Source: Arachnia propionica
GTDB taxonomy: Bacteria; Actinomycetota; Actinomycetes; Propionibacteriales; Propionibacteriaceae
Direction: 5' to 3'
NCBI RefSeq assembly: GCF_003932785.1
Contig: NZ_RQYT01000018.1
Coordinates: forward strand, 1 to 49,102
Length of the DNA: 49,102 nt
Made by a program: the position numbers and the translations under genes. This document shows, in pieces, positions 1-6,906 of this stretch (positions within the stretch are counted from its first letter, which is position 1; the number at the start of each line of letters is the position of its first letter). The notes under the pieces are model-generated. The model was given only the letters and a program-made list of their open reading frames with translations. It ran no database searches and had not been told where the DNA came from.

Positions 1-94
1 AACGCACGGTCCAGTGCGCTCTTCGTCGTCCGCCTTGCCATGAGGTCACCGTGACGATCCTCGTGACGACCCCCCTATCCGCGCACCCTCTTAC
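1..94 (+). repeat. Direct repeat, copy 1 (offset 342 bp)
   Basis: This stretch recurs at 343-436 with only a few mismatches, an exact offset of 342 bp. Both copies end in CTATCCGCGCACCCTCT plus TAC and diverge after it. The left limit is unknown because the window starts inside the repeat. An inverted copy of the terminal 17-mer lies between them at 274-290. Confidence 0.85.
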
Positions 95-241
95 TCGGTT
101 GGCGGGCGCTCTTGGGTCTGATCAACCAGTGGGTGGATTAGAGATCTTGGGTCGGATTCCTCGCTGGCACTCGCGGTGAGGCACGGCCAAGGGAGCGAAA
201 CGTCTGCTCGATGTTTGAGTACCGACCGCTCTCCTGCGGCT

Positions 242-257
242 CGTTTCACGTGAAACG
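242..257. other. parS centromere site 1
   Basis: The 16-bp perfect palindrome CGTTTCACGTGAAACG matches the core of the widely conserved bacterial parS site (GTTTCACGTGAAAC). It is expected to be bound by the ParB encoded at 2031. Confidence 0.93.
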
Positions 258-342
258 GTGCTGAGTGGGTCTTAGAGGGTGCGCGGATAGGCGAATCTAC
301 TGCGGTCGCCCCGGTGACCCCCTGGCTGTGTTGTCCTCCTTG

Positions 343-436
343 AACGCACGGTCCAGTGCGCTTTTCGTCGTCCGCCTTGCCATGAGGTCACCGTGACGAT
401 CCTCGCAACGATCCCCCTATCCGCGCACCCTCTTAC
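343..436 (+). repeat. Direct repeat, copy 2 (offset 342 bp)
   Basis: This is the second copy of the sequence at 1-94. Differences are single bases, for example CTCTTCG versus CTTTTCG near the start and CTCGTGACGA versus CTCGCAACGA in the middle. A 342-bp unit carrying one parS site (242-257) therefore lies between equivalent points of the two copies, as expected if a segment had been duplicated. Confidence 0.85.
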
Positions 437-467
437 CCAGCAGCCGCCGGCGTCAGTCTCCTCGCCG

Positions 468-608
468 CTGGTCGAGCCGGGTCCGTAGCTTGCGGAGGAC
501 CCGTGTCGAGACCTCCGTAGGGTCCCTGCCTGCTCGGGTTCCTGCACGGTGAGTGAGGGGTCTCGACACGGACGGCTCGCTGGCGCTCGCGGTCCGGCTC
601 GACCAGCC
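468..608. repeat. Dispersed palindromic repeat, two opposed arms
   Basis: The stretch opens with CTGGTCGAGCCGGGTCC and a nearby GTGTCGAGACC, and closes with the inverse order GGTCTCGACAC ... CCGGCTCGACCAG. The same arms recur at 735, 3158 and twice after 48750. Each arm also contains an internal GGGTCC/GGACCC-type inverted repeat and could fold as a hairpin. Repeats of this flavour occur in many actinobacterial genomes, from general knowledge. Function unknown. Confidence 0.75.
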
Positions 609-669
609 GAGGAAGACGTCCGCATGGGGTCTCGGACTCACTCCTTGTGCTGACGCGTGCTGCGCAGGT

Positions 670-685
670 CGTTTCACGTGAAACG
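670..685. other. parS centromere site 2
   Basis: Identical 16-bp palindrome CGTTTCACGTGAAACG, lying between two members of the dispersed GGTCGAGCC repeat family. Confidence 0.93.
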
Positions 686-734
686 GTGGCGAGTGGCTCT
701 CATCCAGCGGTGCCTCGCGTCGGCCACAGCCCCG

Positions 735-803
735 CTGGTCGAGCCGGGTCCGGAGGACCCGTGTCGAGACCTCCGTGGGATTCCCGCCCGGCTCGGCCAA
801 CGG
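735..803. repeat. Dispersed palindromic repeat, single arm
   Basis: One arm of the same family: CTGGTCGAGCCGGGTCC, then AGGACCC, GTGTCGAGACC and a degenerate closing GGCTCGGCCAA. It lies between parS sites 2 and 3. Confidence 0.75.
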
Positions 804-881
804 AGCGAAGCGTCTGCCAGCAGCGGTGACGAAGGGCAGCGAACTTCAGAGTCGGAGTCCTCCTCCGCGACAGCGACGATC

Positions 882-897
882 CGTTTCACGTGAAACG
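882..897. other. parS centromere site 3
   Basis: Identical 16-bp palindrome CGTTTCACGTGAAACG. It starts 76 bp before the next site. Confidence 0.93.
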
Positions 898-957
898 ACA
901 GAGTCAGTGACGCGCTTGCGCCGGTCGGTCCAGTGATTTCTGTCGTTTCGTGTCATC

Positions 958-973
958 CGTTTCACGTGAAACG
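958..973. other. parS centromere site 4
   Basis: Identical 16-bp palindrome CGTTTCACGTGAAACG, about 60 bp upstream of the parA ribosome binding site. ParB bound here could also cover the parAB promoter region. Confidence 0.93.
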
Positions 974-1035
974 CCGCGGAACTCGCTTGCGTCGGTGCTG
1001 GAGTTTAAAGTTGTGCTCGTTCGGAGGAGGAGATC

Positions 1036-2034
1036 ATGGGATTGTTCTTTCGGAAGCGTCGCCAGGAGTCCAAGACCGAGGAGCCGTGGAAGCAGCACGC
1101 CAACGTTTCACGTGAAACGGTGGTGCAGCGCTCGAACGGCCCCCGTCGGGCTCTCCAAGAGGAGGGTGAGGACTCCTGGGACTACGTGGATGAATATGGG
1201 GTGGAGTACGAACCCGAGGGACCGCCGCTGACCTTGCCGCGCCCGGCCAAGCCGCGAGTCTTCGTCGTCGCGAACCAGAAGGGGGGCGTCGGAAAGACCA
1301 CCACGACGGTCAACATTGCGTCGTCTCTGGCCTTTGGTGGTCTGAATGTGCTCGTGGTGGACATTGACCCGCAGGGAAATGCCTCGACGGCGCTCGGTAT
1401 CGACCATGATCCGGGCACTCCCGGCACCTACGAAGTGTTGTTGCAGGGTGCCGAGATCCAGGACTTGGCGAAGCGATCTCCCCACACGCCGAATCTCCAC
1501 GTGTTGCCGGCTGCCATTGAGCTGGCCACCGCCGAACTTGAATTGGTGAGCATCGCAGGCCGTGAGGCCAAGATGAAGAAGGCCTTGGCCACCTACATCG
1601 AGCAATCCGGCGTTGACTACGTCTTCTTCGACTGTCCTCCCTCGCTGGGGCTCCTCACACTCAACGCCCTGGTGGCCGCGACGGAGATCCTCGTCCCCAT
1701 TCAATGCGAGTACTACGCACTGGAAGGCGTTGCCCAGCTCATCCGCACCATTCAGCGGGTCAAGGGCAACCTCAACGACGCCCTCGATCTCAGCACGGTG
1801 CTGCTGACGATGTTCGACAATCGCACCAATCTGGCGTCTGAAGTGGCACGTGAAATCCGCACCCACTTCCCGACCCAGACCCTGGACGTCGAGATTCCGC
1901 GTTCCGTGCGCATCGCGGAGGCCCCGAGCTACGGTCAGAGCGTCATCACCTATCAGCCGAAGTCCTCCGGAGCCATCGCGTATCAGAAGGCGGCCGAGGA
2001 GATCGCACACCGCGCAGTTACCGAGGAGAAATGA
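1036..2034 (+). CDS. parA: Chromosome partition ATPase ParA (Soj)
   Basis: ParA is a Walker-type ATPase that binds DNA non-specifically and moves ParB-parS complexes apart, segregating the replicated origin. The 332-residue protein has the deviant Walker A motif KGGVGKTT at residues 82-89 and the DCPPSLG motif about 100 residues later. About 70 residues precede the ATPase fold. This acidic, probably disordered extension contains a parS site in its DNA. The start is the ATG at 1036, preceded by a strong GGAGGAG. Its stop overlaps the parB start, so the two are co-translated. The fold and operon make the assignment secure; the exact start of the extension is supported by the ribosome binding site only. 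Confidence 0.96.
   Translation: MGLFFRKRRQESKTEEPWKQHANVSRETVVQRSNGPRRALQEEGEDSWDYVDEYGVEYEPEGPPLTLPRPAKPRVFVVANQKGGVGKTTTTVNIASSLAFGGLNVLVVDIDPQGNASTALGIDHDPGTPGTYEVLLQGAEIQDLAKRSPHTPNLHVLPAAIELATAELELVSIAGREAKMKKALATYIEQSGVDYVFFDCPPSLGLLTLNALVAATEILVPIQCEYYALEGVAQLIRTIQRVKGNLNDALDLSTVLLTMFDNRTNLASEVAREIRTHFPTQTLDVEIPRSVRIAEAPSYGQSVITYQPKSSGAIAYQKAAEEIAHRAVTEEK
1104..1119. other. parS centromere site 5, inside parA
   Basis: Identical 16-bp palindrome, located in the parA reading frame, where it encodes Val-Ser-Arg-Glu-Thr (about residues 24-28). It sits in the poorly conserved N-terminal extension, so the DNA site can be kept without touching the ATPase fold. Confidence 0.92.
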
Positions 2035-2930
2035 TGATGGCCAAGGCACATCAAGGGCTTGGCAAGGGCCTGGGCGACCTGTTTGCCCGTACGGAGGCGG
2101 ACGAGACGAAGCCCTCCGAGCAGCTCAAGGACGGCTCCTACTTCATGGAGATCCCCCTTGAGAAGATCACCCCGAACCCCCGTCAGCCTCGCACCGTGTT
2201 CGACGAGGACGACCTCGCCGAACTCACCGCGTCGATCCGGGAGTTCGGTGTTCTCCAGCCTGTCGTTGTACGTGAAGTCGGGTCCCGATTCGAGCTCATC
2301 ATGGGCGAGCGTCGCTTCCGGGCCTCCAAGCAGGCGGGTAAGGAGACGATCCCGGCCATCGTGAGGGGCACGGAGGACGACGCCCTGTTGCGCGACGCCC
2401 TGCTGGAGAACCTGCACCGGGCGAACCTCAATCCCCTTGAGGAGGCCCTGGCCTACCAGCAGCTCCTGACCGATTTCGAGTGCTCGAAGGAGGAGCTGTC
2501 CCAGCGGATCCACCGTAGCCGACCGCAGATCTCGAACACGTTGCGGCTGCTCAATCTGCCAGCATCGGTGCAGACGAAGGTGGCTGCGGGGGTGCTCTCG
2601 GCGGGTCATGCCCGGGCACTGCTCGGTCTGTTGTCCCCCTCCGCCCAGGAGCGACTCGCGGAGCGCATCATCGCCGAGGGTCTCTCGGTGCGCAGCACGG
2701 AGGAGATCGTCCGGCTCGGTGACGCTCCTGAGGCCGCACCGGAACCGACGACGAAGGTCCGTCGCCTCCCCTCCGAGCGCGAGGCCGCCGTCGCTCAGCG
2801 GCTCTCGGATCACTTCGACACCCGGGTCAAGGTGGCGATCGGTCGGCACAAGGGCAAGATCACCATCGAGTTCGCCTCGGGGGACGACCTGGAACGCATC
2901 CTCGCCGTGATCGAGGACCGCACGATCTGA
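2031..2930 (+). CDS. parB: Chromosome partition protein ParB (Spo0J)
   Basis: ParB binds parS, spreads as a CTP-dependent clamp and recruits SMC and ParA. The 299-residue protein shows the N-terminal NPRQPR box (residues 49-54), the CTP/arginine box GERRFRA (92-98), a central helix-turn-helix around RIHRSRPQISNTLRLL, and a C-terminal dimerisation region. Three in-frame ATGs (2031, 2034, 2037) follow GAGGAGAA; the first overlaps the parA stop codon. The cognate parS sites are just upstream and inside parA. Length and motifs are normal for the family. Confidence 0.96.
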   Translation: MMMAKAHQGLGKGLGDLFARTEADETKPSEQLKDGSYFMEIPLEKITPNPRQPRTVFDEDDLAELTASIREFGVLQPVVVREVGSRFELIMGERRFRASKQAGKETIPAIVRGTEDDALLRDALLENLHRANLNPLEEALAYQQLLTDFECSKEELSQRIHRSRPQISNTLRLLNLPASVQTKVAAGVLSAGHARALLGLLSPSAQERLAERIIAEGLSVRSTEEIVRLGDAPEAAPEPTTKVRRLPSEREAAVAQRLSDHFDTRVKVAIGRHKGKITIEFASGDDLERILAVIEDRTI

Positions 2931-3474
2931 ACCAAGCAGCGGCAAACAGCTCAAGCCGCTAAGCGCTTGGAGTCTTTGTCGATAAATCACCGCATGGGGT
3001 GTCGAACAGGTTGATCCTCTCGCCTGTGACAAGGGATTTTGTCTCAGAGCGATTCTGAGCGACCCGATCCCTCGGCACGGACGTGGGGAGGGCTGAAACC
3101 AGCCGGTGTGATCCGATTGCGGGACCGCTTTCTTCTGCTCCGAGGACTTCCCCCCGATGGTCGAGCCGGGTCCGGAGCCTGCGAAGGACCCGTGTCGAGA
3201 CCGACGTGGAACTCCGCTCGGCTCGAGTTCCAGCTCGGTGTGCCAGCGGGATGGAGGGAGCGCCAGAAATCTGGAACCAGATGGCTCATTGACTCGTGTG
3301 CTGCGGTGTGAGGAGAGAACGGTGTCTCAGTGGGTCCAGGACGGCTTCAGCGAGTCTGGCCGGAAACCCTGTTGGCCGACGGAGAACGAGGATCCTCGAG
3401 GCTCGTCCTTCGAAGCGGACAGTGACTCGTCCAACGTCTATGCTCTGAGGAGAAGTTTTCACGAAAGGTCCCCC
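2931..3474. other. Intergenic region with a repeat copy
   Basis: This 544-bp gap has no supportable gene. After parB there is a weak 6-bp hairpin (AGCGGC at 2938, GCCGCT at 2955) that could help stop transcription. A dispersed-repeat arm lies at 3158-3226. The open frame running through it into the next gene is made of repeat sequence and I do not regard it as coding. Confidence 0.6.
3158..3226. repeat. Dispersed palindromic repeat, single arm
   Basis: TGGTCGAGCCGGGTCCGGAG, then AAGGACCC and GTGTCGAGACC, followed by CTCGGCTCGAG. It belongs to the family at 468 and 735. Confidence 0.72.
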
Positions 3475-4158
3475 ATGAGCGAGCCGTACCCCTCCGGCCC
3501 CCAACAGCCCGGTTTCCAGCCCTCACCCAACGGCCAGCCCTATTCTTCTTCTCCTGGCTTTGATGCTCCGCACCAGGGTGGGCCCATGATGCCGCCCAAT
3601 CCCTACGGTCAGCAGCCCACCGGTTATCCGCCGGCAGGGTATGGGGCTGTTCAGCCCGGGTACGGTCAGCCGACCGGGGCCGGTTACCCGCCTCAGGCAG
3701 CCTACGGACAGCCCCCCTACTACGCGGCTGCACCCAAGCGCCCCGGTGCCGCGACGGGGGCCTCGGTGCTCGGCATCATCAGCGGCAGTTTCGGACTGAT
3801 CATCGGTTTTTTCAGCGTGATCGGAGTCACAGGTGTGGATCTGGCCGCCACCCTGCTCAAGGTGGACAACGAGGGCCTCTACGTCGCCCTGGGCTACATC
3901 AACGCCTTCGGCACCTTCCTCACCGCCGTCGCGCTGCTCGCCAGCGGCATCACCTTCCTCAAGGGCAAGGGATACGGGGTGCTCCTCGGGGCAGGCTTCG
4001 CCCAGCTGGCCATGGTCACCATCCTTCTGGTGATGCATGTCATGACCGAGACCCTGGCCCTCGCCCCCACGATTCTTGCGTTGTGCATCGGGTACGGTCT
4101 GGCAGCCACCATCGTCTTCCTCCTGCTCAGCCCCTCGGCCAAGCAGTGGAGCAAGTGA
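3475..4158 (+). CDS. Proline/glycine/tyrosine-rich four-helix membrane protein
   Basis: A 227-residue protein of unknown function. Residues 1-95 are low complexity, rich in Pro, Gly, Gln and Tyr with repeated GYP/PYGQ-type motifs, and are probably a disordered cytoplasmic tail. The rest holds about four hydrophobic segments (starting near ASVLGIISG, YINAFGTFL, YGVLLGAGF and LALAPTILAL). This resembles the many actinobacterial DUF4190/DUF4064-like membrane proteins with a proline-rich N-terminus. I chose the ATG at 3475 because it follows GAAAGG and because the frame upstream consists of a dispersed repeat. A strong terminator follows. No partner or substrate can be inferred. Confidence 0.8.
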   Translation: MSEPYPSGPQQPGFQPSPNGQPYSSSPGFDAPHQGGPMMPPNPYGQQPTGYPPAGYGAVQPGYGQPTGAGYPPQAAYGQPPYYAAAPKRPGAATGASVLGIISGSFGLIIGFFSVIGVTGVDLAATLLKVDNEGLYVALGYINAFGTFLTAVALLASGITFLKGKGYGVLLGAGFAQLAMVTILLVMHVMTETLALAPTILALCIGYGLAATIVFLLLSPSAKQWSK

Positions 4159-4172
4159 CCACTGATCTCCTC

Positions 4173-4207
4173 AGGTGCCCGGGCCTCGGCCCGGGCACCT
4201 GTCGTTT
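4173..4207 (+). terminator. Intrinsic terminator after the membrane protein gene
   Basis: A perfect 13-bp inverted repeat (AGGTGCCCGGGCC / GGCCCGGGCACCT, loop TC) starts 14 bp after the stop codon and is followed by a short T-rich stretch. It separates the partition block from the restriction island. Confidence 0.85.
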
Positions 4208-4227
4208 CAGGGGCTGATGCCCATGGC

Positions 4228-4257
4228 TTCGAAAATGTCAGGGCACGCCACTACCGT
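4228..4257 (+). promoter_or_regulatory. Possible hsdM promoter
   Basis: TTCGAA at 4228 and TACCGT at 4252, spaced 18 bp, are weak -35/-10 look-alikes between the terminator and hsdM. They are only suggestive, because actinobacterial promoters are degenerate. Confidence 0.25.
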
Positions 4258-4309
4258 AGGGTGCGCAAGGGATGGAGCACGCAGGACGTGCCTGGACACC
4301 GGAGACGAC

Positions 4310-5863
4310 ATGGTTCCCACCACCACCGAGGGGCAGCGTGCGGAGCTGCACCGCACCATCTGGCGCATCGCGAACGACCTCCGGGGCAGCGTCGACGGGT
4401 GGGACTTCAAGGCGTATGTGCTGGGGATGCTGTTCTACCGCTTCATCTCGGAGAACCTGACCGCCTACATCAACGCTGATGGGGACGACGACTACGCGGA
4501 GCTGCCGGATGCCGTTGCGGAGCGAGGCATGCAGGGGATCATCGAGGAGAAGGGGTTCTTCATCTTCCCCTCGGAGCTGTTCGTCAATGTCCGTGCCCGG
4601 GCCGCTGAGGACGCAAACCTCAACGAGACGTTGGCACGGGTGTTCCGCAACATCCAGGGCTCCGCGATGGGCCAGCCCAGTGAACGCGCCCTCAAGGGCC
4701 TGTTCGACGACCTCGACGTCGACAGCTCGAAGCTCGGACCAACCATCCCCAGGCGGAACGAGAAGCTCGTCAAGCTGCTCAACGCCATCGGTGACCTGCC
4801 GCTGGGAAGCTTCGAGGACAACTCCATCGACCTGTTCGGCGACGCCTACGAGTACCTCATGCAGATGTATGCCTCCCAGGCGGGCAAGTCCGGGGGCGAG
4901 TACTACACGCCGCCGGAGGTCTCAGAGGTGCTGGCCCGGCTCACCGTGGTGGGACGGAAGCGCGTCAACAAGGTGTACGACCCGGCGGCGGGTTCCGGGT
5001 CGCTGCTGCTGAAATTCGCGAAGGTACTGGGGCCGGAGAACGTGGACAGGTTCGTCGGTCAGGAGATCAACCTCACCACCTACAACCTGGCCCGCATCAA
5101 CATGTTCCTGCACAATCTCAACTACGAGCAGTTCGACATCGCGCACGGCGACACCCTGCTGGATCCGTACCACGAGGACGAGGAACCCTTCGAGGCCATC
5201 GTGTCGAATCCGCCCTACTCCATCAAATGGGAGGGCAACTCCAACCCGCTGCTCATCAACGATCCACGATTCGCCCCTGCGGGCGTGCTGGCACCGAAGT
5301 CGAAGGCCGATCTGGCCTTCACGATGCACATCCTGTCCTGGCTGGCGGTCAACGGCACGGCGGCCATCGTCGAGTTCCCCGGGGTGCTGTACCGGGGCGG
5401 CGCGGAGCAGAAGATCCGCAAGTATCTCGTGGACAACAACTACGTGGATGCGGTCATCCAGCTGCCGCAGGACCTGTTCTTCGGCACGACGATCGCCACC
5501 TGCATCATCGTGTTGAAGAAGTCGAAGCCCAGCAACGATGTGCTGTTCATCGACGCCTCGGCGGAGTTCAGCCGGGTCGGCAACAAGAACAAGCTGCAGC
5601 CGGAGCATCAAGAGCGCATCCTGGAGCTGTACACCGCCCGGGCCGAGGTCCCCCACGTCGCGTCGCTGGTCAGCAACGAGGAGATCGGCGAGGCCGACTA
5701 CAACCTGTCCGTCTCTGCGCACGTGGAGAAGGAGGACACCCGCGAGGCGGTCGACATCACGGAACTCAACGCGGAGATCGCCCGCATCGTGGCCCGTCAG
5801 GCCGAACTCCGGACCGAGATCGACGCGATCGTCGCGGACCTGGAGGGAGACTCGGTGCCATGA
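4310..5863 (+). CDS. hsdM: Type I restriction-modification methyltransferase HsdM
   Basis: HsdM is the modification subunit. With HsdS it methylates adenine in a bipartite target, and it also takes part in restriction with HsdR. The 517-residue protein has an N-terminal HsdM_N-like helical domain (about 1-140), the S-adenosylmethionine motif DPAAGSGS (224-231) and the catalytic N6-adenine motif NPPYS (300-304). I chose the ATG at 4310, after GGAGA; the open frame upstream runs back into the terminator and gives an extension the family lacks. The stop overlaps the next start (ATGA), so hsdM-rhuM-hsdS-mrr form one coupled operon. Length is typical. Confidence 0.95.
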   Translation: MVPTTTEGQRAELHRTIWRIANDLRGSVDGWDFKAYVLGMLFYRFISENLTAYINADGDDDYAELPDAVAERGMQGIIEEKGFFIFPSELFVNVRARAAEDANLNETLARVFRNIQGSAMGQPSERALKGLFDDLDVDSSKLGPTIPRRNEKLVKLLNAIGDLPLGSFEDNSIDLFGDAYEYLMQMYASQAGKSGGEYYTPPEVSEVLARLTVVGRKRVNKVYDPAAGSGSLLLKFAKVLGPENVDRFVGQEINLTTYNLARINMFLHNLNYEQFDIAHGDTLLDPYHEDEEPFEAIVSNPPYSIKWEGNSNPLLINDPRFAPAGVLAPKSKADLAFTMHILSWLAVNGTAAIVEFPGVLYRGGAEQKIRKYLVDNNYVDAVIQLPQDLFFGTTIATCIIVLKKSKPSNDVLFIDASAEFSRVGNKNKLQPEHQERILELYTARAEVPHVASLVSNEEIGEADYNLSVSAHVEKEDTREAVDITELNAEIARIVARQAELRTEIDAIVADLEGDSVP

Positions 5864-6906
5864 GCAAGCCACCCACCTCATCATCCGCCGAGTACCTGAC
5901 CTTCGTGGCTGCCACGGGGGGAGATGACACGGCGGTGGAGTTGCGTTACCAGGATGAGAACATCTGGGGAACGCAGCGCATCATGGCTGAACTCTATGAT
6001 GTGACAGTGCCAGCGATCTCCCAGCACTTGAAGCGGCTGGTTGACGACGGTGAGATCCAACCGGAATCAGTTATTAAGAAATACTTAACAACTGGGCCCG
6101 ATGGCAAGCAATACATGGTCAAACACTACAACCTCCAGGCGATGGTTGCTGTTGGGTTCAAGGTCAACAATCCCAGGGCCGTTCAATTCAGGCGGTGGGC
6201 GTCGCAGATTGTGAAGGACTACACCATTCAAGGGTGGGTCATGGACGTCGAACGTCTCAAGAGTGGTCACCGATTCACCGACGAGTTCTTCAAGCGCCAG
6301 CTGGAGCTCATCCGGGAGATTCGTGCTTCGGAGCGGAAATTCTATCAGCAGATCACGGACATATACGCCACTGCTTTCGACTACGACCCGCAGGCTGCGA
6401 CAACTCGGGAATTCTACGCCTTGGTCCAGAACAAGCTTCATTGGGCAACCCATCGTCACACGGCGGCGGAGCTCATCGTGGAACGGGCCAACGCCGAGAA
6501 GCCCAACATGGGACTCACCACCTGGGCCTCTGCGCCCGCGGGAAAAATAGTCAAGTCAGATGTCTCCATCGCCAAGAATTACCTCAGCAAGGAGGAGCTT
6601 GATTTCCTGCAGCGCCTCGTGTCGATGTATTTGGACTACGCTGAGCTGCAGGCAACGCGTAAGATCCCCATGTCCATGGAGGACTGGGCCAAACGGTTGG
6701 ATGGCTTCCTCGAGTTCAATGGATCAGAGATCCTGATGGGCCCGGGGAGAATTTCACATGAACAAGCCAAACTTCATGCTGAAACCGAGTTCGAGAAGTA
6801 TCGAGTGGTACAGGACAAGCTGTACGTCAGTGACTTTGATCGTTTTCTTGAGTTGGAGGCAAGCGTTGGGCAGACAGCGAATCCTGAGGAGGATGGTGAA
6901 GAATGA
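5860..6906 (+). CDS. RhuM-family protein inside the hsd operon
   Basis: This 348-residue protein matches the virulence RhuM family in character. It has an N-terminal winged-helix-like segment (GTQRIMAELYDVTVPAISQH, residues about 31-50), a conserved RRWASQIVKDYTIQGW segment, and a long charged alpha-helical C-terminal half. The molecular role of RhuM is not established. Family members are known between hsdM and hsdS in several type I systems, so it is probably an accessory or regulatory part of the restriction system. It overlaps hsdM by ATGA at its start and hsdS by ATGA at its end. GC content and codon use are visibly lower than in neighbours outside the island (for example the AT-rich stretch near 6060-6090), suggesting transfer. 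Confidence 0.8.
   Translation: MSKPPTSSSAEYLTFVAATGGDDTAVELRYQDENIWGTQRIMAELYDVTVPAISQHLKRLVDDGEIQPESVIKKYLTTGPDGKQYMVKHYNLQAMVAVGFKVNNPRAVQFRRWASQIVKDYTIQGWVMDVERLKSGHRFTDEFFKRQLELIREIRASERKFYQQITDIYATAFDYDPQAATTREFYALVQNKLHWATHRHTAAELIVERANAEKPNMGLTTWASAPAGKIVKSDVSIAKNYLSKEELDFLQRLVSMYLDYAELQATRKIPMSMEDWAKRLDGFLEFNGSEILMGPGRISHEQAKLHAETEFEKYRVVQDKLYVSDFDRFLELEASVGQTANPEEDGEE

Larger units (their letters stand above)
1..1035. other. Gene-free partition region upstream of parA
   Basis: I find no convincing gene in this kilobase. Its open frames are short, overlap one another on both strands and consist of repeat sequence. It holds four of the five parS sites, a 94-bp direct repeat and copies of a dispersed palindromic repeat family. 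In many actinobacteria rsmG (gidB) lies upstream of parA; it is not in view here and may lie left of base 1. Confidence 0.7.

Noticed and set aside
272-625. Short frames among the parS sites and repeats
   Set aside because: They are made of repeat units, occur in both directions over the same DNA and show no codon bias.
1844-1857. Possible sixth parS site inside parA (GTGGCACGTGAAAT)
   Set aside because: Three mismatches to the 14-bp core and loss of symmetry. It is probably a coding coincidence.
3157-3474. N-terminal extension of the four-helix membrane protein
   Set aside because: The extension is encoded by a dispersed repeat and lacks a ribosome binding site, whereas the ATG at 3475 has one.
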